Assembly (NCBI GenBank): GCA_963729075.1
Contig: CAVSMU010000002.1
Location: forward strand, 47,061 to 111,060
Reading direction: 5' to 3'
Length of the DNA: 64,000 nt
DNA from: WHSW01 sp963729075
GTDB lineage: Bacteria; Actinomycetota; Thermoleophilia; Solirubrobacterales; 70-9
In this document: positions 25,099 through 33,318 of the stretch, piece by piece
Numbering within the stretch: the stretch's first letter is position 1
Layout: each line of letters opens with the position of its first letter
Notes under the pieces: model-generated
The model's input: the letters and a program-made list of their open reading frames with translations, nothing else
What the model was told of the DNA's origin: nothing
Database searches by the model: none
Made by a program: the position numbers and the translations under genes

Positions 25099-25773
25099 AT
25101 GCTCCACGTGCTGCGCGTGTTCTCCGCCGCGGACGGCAGCGGCGGCAACGAGCTCGGCGTCTTTCTCGACGGCGCCGAGGTGGCCGCCGCGGATCGCCAG
25201 GCGGTTGCGGGCGACCTCGGCTTCGCCGAGACGGTGTTCGTCGACGACGGCGAGCGCGGCGCGCTGCGGATCTTCACCCCTGGGGTGGAGCTGCCACTCG
25301 CGGGCCACCCGCTGGTCGGAACCGCGTGGCTCTTACGCCGCGAGGGCGTGACGGTCGACGTGCTGCGCCCGCCGGCCGGCGAGGTGCCGGTGCGGTTCGA
25401 GGGCGACCTCGCGCACATCGCCGCAGACCCCGACTGGGGTCCGCCGTTCGAGCTCGCAGAGCTCGGCGCGCCGCGCGACGTCGACGAGGCCGAGCCCAGC
25501 GCGGCGCAGAACCGGATGATCTGGGCCTGGCTCGACGAACCGGACGGCGTGATCCGCGCACGGGTCTTCGTGCCCGAGGGCGGGATCGCCGAGGACGAGG
25601 CGACCGGGTCGGCGGCGCTGCGGCTCGCGGCCGCGGTCGGGCGGCCGATCGAGATCCGTCAGGGCCGCGGCTCGGTGCTCTACGCGCGACCGCTGGCGTC
25701 CGGGCTGGCCGAGGTGGGCGGCAGGGTGGAGCTCGAAGAGGTCAGGAGCTATCGGGTGGAGGGTGCTTCGTGA
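25099..25773 (+). CDS. PhzF-like isomerase/epimerase family protein
   Basis: 224 residues, somewhat shorter than the usual 260-300 of PhzF. It has the GGNELGVFLDG start (GN of the fold), the catalytic-Glu strand GFAETVFV near residue 42, the phosphate/carboxylate loop GVELPLAGHPLVGTAW near 64, and DEATGSAALRLAA near 172, all expected positions in the two pseudo-symmetric halves. The reaction is probably an isomerisation of a small acid; phenazine genes are absent. The last 32 bases overlap the convergent exporter gene. Confidence 0.82.
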   Translation: MLHVLRVFSAADGSGGNELGVFLDGAEVAAADRQAVAGDLGFAETVFVDDGERGALRIFTPGVELPLAGHPLVGTAWLLRREGVTVDVLRPPAGEVPVRFEGDLAHIAADPDWGPPFELAELGAPRDVDEAEPSAAQNRMIWAWLDEPDGVIRARVFVPEGGIAEDEATGSAALRLAAAVGRPIEIRQGRGSVLYARPLASGLAEVGGRVELEEVRSYRVEGAS

Positions 25774-27361
25774 CCGCCGGCGTACGGGCGACGTTGGCGT
25801 AGACCCAGCGCGAGCGGCGGCTGAAGATCGGACCGCCCTCGGCGATGCGGGTGGTCTTCCGCACGAGGATGAAGCAGACGATCGCGCCGAGCAGCCCGAT
25901 CCCGGCGGTGGTGTAGAAGGTCAGCTCGAAGGCGCCGACGTGCGCATGCACGAGGTCGCCGACAACGACCTTGACGGTGCCCGTCTGCTCGACGTGCTCG
26001 AGACCCTTCTGCTCGGCCTCGAGGACGAAGTCGCGGACCTCGTCGTATTGCTTCCTCGTCGGGTTGCTGAGTCCCTGCCCTGCCAGCAGGTCGTCGAGCT
26101 CGTGGAAGTAGTAGCCGAGCTCGATCGCGAGCAGGCCGGCGATCCCCACCGCGCCGCCGAACTGCTCCGCGGTGTTGATCATCCCCGCCGCCTGGCCGCT
26201 GTCCTCGTCGGGCACCGCGGTGAGCCCGGTCGGGTCGTTGACAGTGAGGACGATCCCGAGGCCGAGCCCTTGCAGCACGAGCCCCGGCACCAGGGCCCAG
26301 GCGCTTTCCGCACCGGTGCCGAGGGCGAGGGCGATTCCGGAGAGCGCGAGGACGACGAAGCCCACGACGAGCGGAATCCGACCGCCGACCTTGTCGAAGG
26401 CCTTGCCGGCAAGCGGGCCGGCGAGCACGATCGGCACGGTCCCGGGGATCAGCGCCAGACCCGCCACCGCCGGATCGACGCCCACCACCAGCAGCAGGTA
26501 GAAGGGGAGCAGGAAGCCAAGCCCGAGCTCGACCATCCCTGCGAGCACCTGGCTGATGTTGGCGGCGAGGAAGTTGAGGTGGCGGAACAGCCGGAAGTTG
26601 AGCATCGGCTCCTTCACCCGGCCCTCGATCCACACGAACACGGCGAGCACGACGACGCCGGCGACGAGCGGGATCAGGGTCTCCGGGCTGGTCCAGCCCT
26701 GCTGCTGCCCCTGGCTGAGGCCGAACACCAGTGCCGCGATCCCGATGCTGAACGTGACGACACCGAGGTAGTCGATCGGCTGGCGGTCGCCGCTCGGAGC
26801 GAGCTTCGGGACCGCGGCGAGCGTGAACCCGATCGTCGCCGCAGCGATCGGCACGTTGATCCAGAACACGAGCCGCCAGTCGATGCTGGTCAGCACCCCG
26901 CCGAGCACCGGGCCGAGCGCGGCGAAGAACGCGGATCCGCCGGCGAGCACGCCGAGCGCGGTGCCGCGCCGCTCGTCCGGGAAGACGGCGCTGACAATCG
27001 CCATCGCCGTCGGCATCATCAGCGCCGCGCCGACGCCCTGGGTGGCGCGCACAGCGATCATCCAGACGATGTCCTGAGCGGCGCCGGCGAGCGCGGTCGA
27101 GACGAGGAAGATCACCGAGCCGATGAGGAATACGCGGCGCAGGCCGAGCAGGTCGCCGAGCCGGCCGCCGAAGACCATCAGCGCCGCCAGCGGCAGGATG
27201 TTCGCGGTCAGCAGCCACTGGCCGAGGTCGATGTCCGCGTCGAGGTCGCGGACGACGTCGGGGGTCGCCAGCGGGACCGCGGTCTGGTCGACCAGGATCA
27301 TGCTGTTGGCGAGCGTCATCGCCACCAGCGCGACCCACATCCCTCGACTGCTGCCGGCCAT
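25742..27361 (-). CDS. MFS drug exporter, DHA2 (EmrB/QacA) type
   Basis: 539 residues, about 14 membrane helices. MFS motif A is visible (GGRLGDLLGLRRVF near residue 66) and the helix-1 signature MILVDQTAVPLATPDVV is characteristic of DHA2 proton antiporters. A soluble loop near residues 440-490 (SNPTRKQYDEVRDFVLEAEQKG) precedes the final helix, followed by a basic C-terminus. It is probably a multidrug or metabolite exporter. tRNA-Lys lies just upstream on the same strand. No regulator is adjacent. Confidence 0.88.
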   Translation of the reverse strand: MAGSSRGMWVALVAMTLANSMILVDQTAVPLATPDVVRDLDADIDLGQWLLTANILPLAALMVFGGRLGDLLGLRRVFLIGSVIFLVSTALAGAAQDIVWMIAVRATQGVGAALMMPTAMAIVSAVFPDERRGTALGVLAGGSAFFAALGPVLGGVLTSIDWRLVFWINVPIAAATIGFTLAAVPKLAPSGDRQPIDYLGVVTFSIGIAALVFGLSQGQQQGWTSPETLIPLVAGVVVLAVFVWIEGRVKEPMLNFRLFRHLNFLAANISQVLAGMVELGLGFLLPFYLLLVVGVDPAVAGLALIPGTVPIVLAGPLAGKAFDKVGGRIPLVVGFVVLALSGIALALGTGAESAWALVPGLVLQGLGLGIVLTVNDPTGLTAVPDEDSGQAAGMINTAEQFGGAVGIAGLLAIELGYYFHELDDLLAGQGLSNPTRKQYDEVRDFVLEAEQKGLEHVEQTGTVKVVVGDLVHAHVGAFELTFYTTAGIGLLGAIVCFILVRKTTRIAEGGPIFSRRSRWVYANVARTPAVTKHPPPDSS

Positions 27362-27384
27362 CGCTGGGCATGCAGCCTATGTCA

Positions 27385-27458
27385 TGCGCCCCCTGGGATT
27401 CGAACCCAGATCTGTCACCTTAAAAGGGTGCCGCTCGAGCCGTTTGAGCTAGAGGCGC
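27385..27458 (-). tRNA. tRNA-Lys (anticodon UUU)
   Basis: 74-base cloverleaf on the minus strand: acceptor GCGCCTC pairs with GGGGCGC, D-arm GCTC/GAGC, anticodon loop CTTTTAA (anticodon TTT), T-arm CTGGG-TTCGAAT-CCCAG, discriminator A, no encoded CCA. One mismatch closes the anticodon stem (G27-A43). Confidence 0.9.
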
Positions 27459-27613
27459 GTCGCAGATTCTGACATTGCGTGGGGCCCTACTTGGCCCGAG
27501 CCGTCCGGTTCCAGTGCGAACATGTGTTCGTGGCTGAGCGCAAGCGGATACCGCCGGTTCCGCTCGTTCAGCGGGCGGGCCGGCCGCTGTCGCCGACTAC
27601 TCGGCGATGCGCG

Positions 27614-28000
27614 GTGGAGGTCCGCGAGTGTACGCATCACGGCATGACCGAGTTCGCGTTCTACTCGGCGGGGCACGGCTCCCGCCGTTGGCGCTGCAAG
27701 CGTTGCGTGGGCGAGGCGGTCACCCGTCGCAAGCAACGGGTGAAGCGCATTCTCGTCACGGAGGCGGGCGGCTGCTGCGCCGTATGCGGATACGACCGCT
27801 GCATCATCAATCTCGCGTTTCACCACGTGAATCCTGCCGAGAAGTCATTCGACCTGAGCATGAACACCACGAAAGCGATCGCTGCGTACCGAGAGGAAAT
27901 GAAGAAGTGCGTGCTCGTCTGCGCGAATTGCCATGGCGAGATCGAAGCCCGGTTGATTCCAAGCCCGTCAGCGGGGGCGAAGTTCGAACGCCCCGACTGA
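27614..28000 (+). CDS. HNH-type zinc-finger endonuclease-like protein
   Basis: 128 residues from GTG 27614. It begins with a small zinc-knuckle (ECTHHG, then RRWRCKRCVGEAVTRRKQ) and carries a second treble-clef with CCAVCGYDRC, the HNH-like core FHHVNPAEKSF and the closing CVLVCANCHGEIE. The two CxxC pairs around the His-His make it an HNH-fold protein, but nuclease activity is unproven. Upstream in-frame starts back to 27479 would add about 45 residues without the knuckle pattern. The neighbouring tRNA is divergent. It could be nucleic-acid binding rather than cutting. Confidence 0.65.
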   Translation: MEVRECTHHGMTEFAFYSAGHGSRRWRCKRCVGEAVTRRKQRVKRILVTEAGGCCAVCGYDRCIINLAFHHVNPAEKSFDLSMNTTKAIAAYREEMKKCVLVCANCHGEIEARLIPSPSAGAKFERPD

Positions 28001-28011
28001 GCCTCGACTCG

Positions 28012-28017
28012 TAGAGT
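28012..28017 (+). promoter_or_regulatory. Putative -10 of Rrf2 gene (leaderless)
   Basis: TAGAGT followed by six bases and GTG 28024; no ribosome site. Confidence 0.45.
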
Positions 28018-28023
28018 GAGCCC

Positions 28024-28521
28024 GTGCGCGTTTCGGCGAAAGCTGATTATGCGGTGCGGGCGATGGTCGAGCTCGCGGCCTCGGGCAGCTCGGAGGAGCA
28101 GCCGGCCAAGGGGGAGGTCCTCGCGGGGGCGCAGAAGATCCCGCTGCGGTTCCTCGAGAACATCCTGGGCGAGCTGCGCGTCCACGGGCTCGTGCAGAGC
28201 CGACGCGGCAGCGACGGCGGGTACTGGCTCGCGCGCCCGGCGGACGACGTCACGATCGCGGAGGTCATCCGCGCGGTCGAGGGACCGCTGGCGACGGTGA
28301 GGGGTGAGTCTCCGGACGAGATCGAGTACCGCGGCGACTCGCAGTCGCTGCGCGAGGTCTGGCTGGCGCTGCGGGTGAACATCCGCCAGGTGCTCGAGAC
28401 CGTGACCCTCGCGGACGTGGTCGGGTCGCGCCTGCCCGAGCCGATCAGGGCGCTCGCCGAGCACCCGGAAGCGGCCCAGCAGCGCGACGACCGCTTCGCC
28501 GGCCGGCCCGAGACGCCCTAG
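28024..28521 (+). CDS. Rrf2-family transcriptional regulator
   Basis: 165 residues. The winged helix (residues 1-75) starts with the family's RVSAKADYAVRAMVELA and has the GGYWLARPADDVTIAEVIRAVEGPL wing. No Cys residue is present, so it cannot bind a cysteine-ligated cluster like IscR or NsrR; in this it resembles CymR-type regulators of sulfur metabolism. The gene lies directly beside the convergent sulfate-import operon, supporting a sulfur role (inference). Its stop interlocks with that of the 47-residue membrane protein (CTAG). Confidence 0.86.
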   Translation: MRVSAKADYAVRAMVELAASGSSEEQPAKGEVLAGAQKIPLRFLENILGELRVHGLVQSRRGSDGGYWLARPADDVTIAEVIRAVEGPLATVRGESPDEIEYRGDSQSLREVWLALRVNIRQVLETVTLADVVGSRLPEPIRALAEHPEAAQQRDDRFAGRPETP

Positions 28522-28661
28522 ACGCCGTCAGCGCGCTCGTCCTGCTCGCGCTTCGCCTTCGCCTCGCCGTCGAGCTGGCGGAAGGTCGCCAGCAGGACGA
28601 ACCCGAGCCAGCCGATCAGGACGGCGAACATCACCCAGGCGACGAGCTCCGCGAGGCCCAT
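28518..28661 (-). CDS. Small single-pass membrane protein at the end of the sulfate-import operon
   Basis: 47 residues starting MGLAELVAWVMFAVLIGWLG: one N-terminal membrane helix (about residues 5-25) and a charged cytosolic tail (GEAKAKREQDERADGV). It lies 19 bases after cysA in the same direction and runs to exactly the Rrf2 stop. No ribosome site is obvious, so translation may depend on cysA. No known family is recognised; a small accessory subunit of the transporter is possible. Confidence 0.55.
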   Translation of the reverse strand: MGLAELVAWVMFAVLIGWLGFVLLATFRQLDGEAKAKREQDERADGV

Positions 28662-28680
28662 CGGCGCTGCTCAGCCGGCG

Positions 28681-29676
28681 CTAGGCCAGCGTGAGCTCCT
28701 CCGTTCGCGGAGAGCTGCCGTTGCCGTCGAACACGCGCGCGCGGCTCGGGAGGACGTAGACGATCTGGCCGTCGGCCAGCTCGAGCTCCTCCACCTGCGC
28801 CCGGGTGAGCTGCGCGATGAGCGGATTGCCGTCCGCCAGCGTCATCTCGACCCGGACCTCGAAGCCGAGGTAGACGATCCGGTCGATCATCGCCTCATCC
28901 GCACTGTCGGTGCGCAGGTGCGAGAGCTGGACGTCGTGCGGGCGGACGAGCAGCGAGCCGATCCTGTTCGCCGTGCCGACGAAGCTCATCACGAACTCGG
29001 TCTCCGGGTGGTCGTAGAGATCGGTCGGGCTGCCGGCCTGCTCGATCGCACCGTCGTTCATGACCACGATCTGCTCGGCGACGTCCATCGCCTCCTCCTG
29101 GTCGTGGGTGACGAAGATCGTCGTCACGTGGACCTCGTCGTGGAGCCGGCGCAGCCACTGGCGCAGCTCCATGCGGACCCGCGCATCCAGGGCGCCGAAG
29201 GGCTCGTCGAGCAGCAGTACCTTCGGCTCCACCGCAAGCGCCCGCGCGAGCGCCATCCGCTGGCGCTGGCCGCCGGAGAGCTGTGACGGGTAGCGGTCGA
29301 TCCAGCCCTCGAGCTGGACCAGCTCGAGCAGCTCGTGCACGCGATCCTTGATCTCCTGCTTGGGCCGCTTGCGGATCTGCAGGCCGAAGGCGACGTTGTC
29401 GCGCACCGTCATGTGCTTGAACGCGGCGTAGTGCTGGAAGCAGAACCCGACGTTGCGGTTCTGGACCGGCACCCGGGTCATGTCGCTCCCCGAGATCAGC
29501 ACCCGGCCGGCGTCGGGCTCCTCGAGCCCGGCGATCACCCGCAGCAGCGTCGACTTCCCGCTCCCCGACGGGCCCAGCAGCGCGGTTAGCGAGCCGTCGC
29601 GGACCTCGAGCGACACGTCGTCGAGGGCGACGAAGTCGCCGAACTGCTTGCGCACGTTCTCAACCTTGATGCTCAT
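28681..29676 (-). CDS. cysA: Sulfate/thiosulfate ABC transporter ATP-binding protein
   Basis: 331 residues. Walker A GPSGSGKST near residue 35, signature LSGGQRQRMALARAL near 133, Walker B VLLLDEPFGALD near 153 and switch His (FVTHDQEEAMDVA). The C-terminal TOBE-like regulatory part (LVRPHDVQLS...) fits CysA. A ribosome site AAGGAG precedes the ATG on the minus strand. It energises the CysT/CysW channel encoded upstream. The gene itself is intact, unlike cysW and sbp. Confidence 0.92.
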   Translation of the reverse strand: MSIKVENVRKQFGDFVALDDVSLEVRDGSLTALLGPSGSGKSTLLRVIAGLEEPDAGRVLISGSDMTRVPVQNRNVGFCFQHYAAFKHMTVRDNVAFGLQIRKRPKQEIKDRVHELLELVQLEGWIDRYPSQLSGGQRQRMALARALAVEPKVLLLDEPFGALDARVRMELRQWLRRLHDEVHVTTIFVTHDQEEAMDVAEQIVVMNDGAIEQAGSPTDLYDHPETEFVMSFVGTANRIGSLLVRPHDVQLSHLRTDSADEAMIDRIVYLGFEVRVEMTLADGNPLIAQLTRAQVEELELADGQIVYVLPSRARVFDGNGSSPRTEELTLA

Positions 29677-30603
29677 CAGCGGTTCTCCTTGTCGTCAGTG
29701 ACGTCGAGGTGGGGGACGAGCGCGCCGGGCTCGGTGGCCACGTTCGGGCCGGCGAGGATCGCCCGGTCCCGGCGTTGGATGAAGTTCATTGCGAAGAGGA
29801 CGCCCAGCGCCAGCAGCGCCAGGACGACGGCCGCCGCGTACGCGCCGGAGACGTTGAAGGTGTCGAACAGCCGCCGCAGGTAGAGCGGCATGGTCTCGGT
29901 CGAGCCGGTGATCCGACCCGAGACGACCGCGACCGCGCCGAACTCGCCCAGTGCGCGCGCGGTGGCGAGAACGACCCCGTAGGTCACGCCCCAGCGGATC
30001 GACGGCAGCGTGACCCGCCAGAAGGTCTGCCAAGGCCCGGCGCCGAGCGTCGAGGCCGCCTGCTCCTGGTCGTCGCCGATCTCCTGCAGCACGGGGATCA
30101 CCTCCCGTACGACGAACGGGAGCGCCACGAACATGGTCGCCAAGCGCCATGCCGACCGGCGTGAATATGACCTCGATCCCCGCGGCCGCGAGGTCCTGGC
30201 CGAACCAGCCGTCGCGGCTTCCGTAGAGAAGGACCAGCGAGAGGCCGATCACCACCGGCGAGATCGCGAACGGCATGTCGATCGCCGCGTTGAGCAGCGC
30301 CCGCCCGCGGAACCGCTGGCGCACGATCACAAGCGCGGCGGCGATCCCGAACACGGTCGTGATCGGAATCGAGATCACGACCATCAGGATGGTGAGATAG
30401 ATCGCGTGCTGGGCCTCCGGGGTCGTCACCGCCTCCCAGGCGGCCGCGAACCCGTCCTCGAACGCCTTGTAGAAGATCAGCGCAACGGGAATCATCAGTA
30501 GCAGCGCCAGGTAGCCGAGCGCGACCGTGCGCAGCCCGTAGCGGGCGACCCGCCCGCCCTGGACGATGTTCTTCTGGCCGGTGTCCGTAGCGCTAACGGC
30601 CAT
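29676..30603 (-). pseudogene. cysW: Sulfate ABC transporter permease CysW, interrupted by one-base frameshift
   Basis: Two overlapping frames together give one CysW of about 308 residues. Frame 1 (from ATG 30601-30603) covers helices 1-3 and ends in VIFTPVGMAL. Frame 2 resumes at once with ATMFVALPFVVREVIPVL, containing the EAA-loop (LGAGPWQTFWRVTLPSIRWG) and the last helices. The break is an extra G/C base near 30140-30141: without it the frames join as GMALATMFVALPF, exactly as expected for CysW. Either a sequencing/assembly indel or a real lesion. The start overlaps the cysT 3' end by 11 bases. Confidence 0.85.
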
Positions 30604-31435
30604 GGCGAAGCGTCCAGCGTCCAAACAGGTTGATCAGGAACAGCATGCCGACCGAGATGGCGAGCAGGACGACCGAGACCGCGGCGGCGCTCTCGGTGTT
30701 GCCGCTCTCGATCTGGCCGAAGATGTAGACGGACGAGACCTCGGTCTCGAACGGGATGTTGCCCGAGATCAGCACGAGCGAGCCGAACTCGCCGACCGAG
30801 CGCGCGAAGGCGAGCGCGGCGCCGGCGATGATCGCCGGGGCGAGGTTCGGCAGCACGATGCGGCGGAAGATCGTGAGCGGCCTGGCGCCGAGCGAGGCCG
30901 CGGCCTCCTCCATCTCCGCGTCGAGCTCGAGCAGCACGGGCTGCACGCTGCGGATGACGAACGGCAGGGTGACGAAGAGAAGGGCCATGACGACGCCGAT
31001 ACGCGTGAACGAGACGCCCGAGATCCCGAGCACGCCGTTCTCGCCGTAGAGGGCGAGCAGGGTGAGCCCGGCGACGATCGTCGGCAGGGCGAACGGCAGG
31101 TCGACGAGCGAGTTGACGAACCGCTTCCCGGGGAACTGGTCGCGAACCAGCACCCAGGCGATCGCGGTGCCGAAGACGACGTTGATCAGGACCACGATCA
31201 CCGACGAGATCACCGTGAGCTTCAGGGCCGCAACTGCCTGTGGCGCGGTGACGGCGTCCCAGAAGGCGCCGATGCCGCCCTCGAGCGACGTCGCCGCCAC
31301 AGCGGCGATCGGCAGCAGCACCATGATGCTGAGGTAGCCGACGACGAGGCCTCGGGTGAGGCCCGGGCCCCCGAGGCCGAGCCTTCGACTCGGCCTCGGG
31401 GGTGCGTCAGCAGTGGTGACGGCCCCTTGACTCAC
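30593..31435 (-). CDS. cysT: Sulfate ABC transporter permease CysT
   Basis: 280 residues, six membrane helices, with the permease EAA-loop EAAASLGARPLTIFRRIVLPN near residue 190 (Glu-Ala-Ala-Gly region contacting CysA). Homology to CysT/CysU begins at PGLTRGLVVGYLSIMVLLP. The preceding 24 residues are encoded by a perfect hairpin (31369-31403), so the annotated GTG at 31433-31435 could be upstream of the true start. It pairs with CysW to form the membrane channel for sulfate. Confidence 0.88.
   Translation of the reverse strand: MSQGAVTTADAPPRPSRRLGLGGPGLTRGLVVGYLSIMVLLPIAAVAATSLEGGIGAFWDAVTAPQAVAALKLTVISSVIVVLINVVFGTAIAWVLVRDQFPGKRFVNSLVDLPFALPTIVAGLTLLALYGENGVLGISGVSFTRIGVVMALLFVTLPFVIRSVQPVLLELDAEMEEAAASLGARPLTIFRRIVLPNLAPAIIAGAALAFARSVGEFGSLVLISGNIPFETEVSSVYIFGQIESGNTESAAAVSVVLLAISVGMLFLINLFGRWTLRHGR
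31369..31403. repeat. Perfect 14-base inverted repeat in the 5' end of cysT
   Basis: CCCCCGAGGCCGAG (31369-31382), seven-base loop, CTCGGCCTCGGGGG (31390-31403). It would form a very stable hairpin in the sbp-cysT mRNA. Confidence 0.8.
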
Positions 31436-32531
31436 TCCGTCGCCACCCCGAGATTCTGCTCGATCTCCGCCACCGAGCCTTCGGCGGGATCGAAGAACTC
31501 AGTCGCGACCTTCTCCCAGCCGCCGAACTCCTCGATCGTGAAGAGCTCCTTCGGGTCCGGGAACTCGTCCTTGTACTCGGCGAGGATCTGCTCGTTGACC
31601 GGGCGATAGCCCGAGCTCGGCCCAGCGCGCGTTGGCCCTCGTCGGTGAGCTGCCAGTCGATGAATGCCTGGGCGGCCTCCGGATCGTCGGCCTCGGTGGT
31701 AACGGCCGTCTGGGTCTCGATGAGGATCGTCTCGTCCGGGACGAAGTACTCGAGCTCCTCGCCGGCCGCAATTGCGCCGAGCGCCTCGTTCTCGTAGGAG
31801 AGGAAGGCGTCGCCCTTGCCGCCGATGAACGTCTGAAGCGAGTCCCGCGCGCTCGCGTCCTGGACGGGGGTGTGCTCGAGGATCTGGGCGATGAAGTCGA
31901 GCGCCTCGTCCTCGGACTTGCCCTGGGCGATCTGGCTGCCGTAGGCGGCCATCAGGTTCCAGCGCGCGCCGCCCGAGGTGAACGGGTTGGGCGTGATCAC
32001 CTCGATGTCGCCGCTGACCAGGTCGTCCCAGGAGTTGATGTTCTCCGGGTTGCCGGGCCGGACGCCGATGACGACCACGGAGTTCTGGGTCCCGCCGTTG
32101 TACTCGGTGTCCTTGTAGTCCTCTGCGATCAGACCGGCCTCGACCAACCGGGTCATGTCGGGCTCGAGCGGAAGGTGCACGAGGTCCGCGGGAAGACCAG
32201 CCTCGACCGCGCGCGACTGGTCGCCGGAGGCGCCGAAGGAGTTCTTGAACGTGACGCCAGACCCCTCCTCGGTCTCCTGGAATCCCGGCTGGAGTCGCTC
32301 GACGTAGGCGGTCTCCGGAGTCGAGTAGGCGACCAGGTCGATCGTGCCGCCGCTGCTGTCGCCCGAACTGCCCGACGCCTCGTCGTTCGAGCCGCCGCAT
32401 GCGGCCACTCCGAGCGCGAGGGCCCCGGTGGCCGCGAGTGCGGCGAGTACCCGGACGTCGCCGCGGGGCCGCGCATCCGCGCGTGGGGCCGCGGCCCCGT
32501 GGCGACGAAGCTTCTGAAGGAAGCGAGTCAT
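31432..32531 (-). pseudogene. sbp: Sulfate-binding lipoprotein, interrupted by one-base frameshift
   Basis: Periplasmic-type sulfate-binding protein, anchored as a lipoprotein (lipobox LGVAACGG, Cys45). Frame 1 runs from ATG 32529-32531 through VAYSTPETAY, the sulfate-site region ASGDQSRAVEAG and NPFTSGGARWNLMAAYG to LTDEGQRALG. The last 45 residues (GYRPVNEQILAEYKDEFPDP to the stop at 31432) are in another frame. The break is near 31618-31623 in a GGCCC stretch and needs one extra base to restore. It is first in the operon; with cysW this makes two single-base breaks in four genes. Confidence 0.85.
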
Positions 32532-32562
32532 GTTCTTTCCCTTTTCACCTTTCTTGATTAGC

Positions 32563-32599
32563 TTAGTCGGAATACTAAACCGACGCGGCAGGGTAGCAA
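32563..32599 (-). promoter_or_regulatory. Sulfate operon promoter with palindromic operator
   Basis: Minus strand: TTGCTA (32594-32599), 16-base spacer, TAGTAT (32572-32577). Overlapping it are TTAGT-N6-ACTAA (32563-32578) and GTCGG-N9-CCGAC (32566-32584), candidate binding sites for the nearby Rrf2 regulator. Confidence 0.5.
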
Positions 32600-32616
32600 A
32601 AGGAATTCGTCTGAAA

Positions 32617-33318
32617 GTGGTCGCCTTCTTCCTTCGTCACGCCGAGTCCGCCTCGAACGCCGAGCGGGGGCGCGACCTACCCGACGCCGAGGGCGACCGC
32701 CTCAGCGCTCTCGGCCGCGAGCAGGCCGCGCAGGCCGCGAACGAGCTCGACGGCCTCGGCGCGACCCGCCTGTGGTCGAGCCCGCTGCGCCGTGCCCGCG
32801 AGACCGCGGCGCCGATCGCCGAGCGCCTCGGCCTGGAGGTCGAGATCGTGGACGATCTGCGCGAGCTTCGAGAGGTCGAGGGCTTCGGCGAGCTCTCCGG
32901 CGAGGAGCAAGCGCTGCGGCGATGGTCGACATGGATGACCGCGCATCCCGACGACCCCGGCTTCGCCCCGCCGGGCGGCGAGTCGTTCGCCGATCTCGTT
33001 GCGCGCGCCGAGCGGGTCAAGGCCGCCCTGCTCGAGGCCGGGGCCGATCGGGTGCTCGCGATCAGCCACGGGATCTTCCTTCGCTTCCTGTTCGCCAGCT
33101 GCCTGCTCGGCGAGGACTTCCGGCCCGCTCAGGCCAAGCACCTGTGGCAGCTGCGCAGCCTCAACTGCGGGCTGAGCGCGTTCGAGCACCGGCGCCCGGG
33201 CGAGGCGGCAAACCCCGCCAGCCGCGAGTGGCTCTGCCTCACCTGGATGGCGCGGCCGTGGGATCCGCCGTGGCGACCCGCGTCGGCTCGGTCGGCGAGA
33301 TCTGGCTCGGATCGTTGA
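32617..33318 (+). CDS. Histidine phosphatase (phosphoglycerate-mutase-like) family protein
   Basis: 233 residues. The catalytic phospho-His motif is FFLRHAESASN at residues 4-14. The second half carries the acid residue region (ELREVEGFGELSGEE) and the second catalytic His in AISHGIFLRFL near residue 150. It matches two-branch branch-1 phosphatases; substrates range from sugars to nucleotides. GTG 32617 was chosen because homology starts there. An upstream in-frame ATG at 32530 would overlap the sbp start region. The last 80 bases overlap the convergent sulfatase gene. Confidence 0.8.
   Translation: MVAFFLRHAESASNAERGRDLPDAEGDRLSALGREQAAQAANELDGLGATRLWSSPLRRARETAAPIAERLGLEVEIVDDLRELREVEGFGELSGEEQALRRWSTWMTAHPDDPGFAPPGGESFADLVARAERVKAALLEAGADRVLAISHGIFLRFLFASCLLGEDFRPAQAKHLWQLRSLNCGLSAFEHRRPGEAANPASREWLCLTWMARPWDPPWRPASARSARSGSDR

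Noticed and set aside
27385..27458. tRNA-Lys as an integration site
   Set aside because: No duplicated tRNA 3' end or integrase is found nearby.
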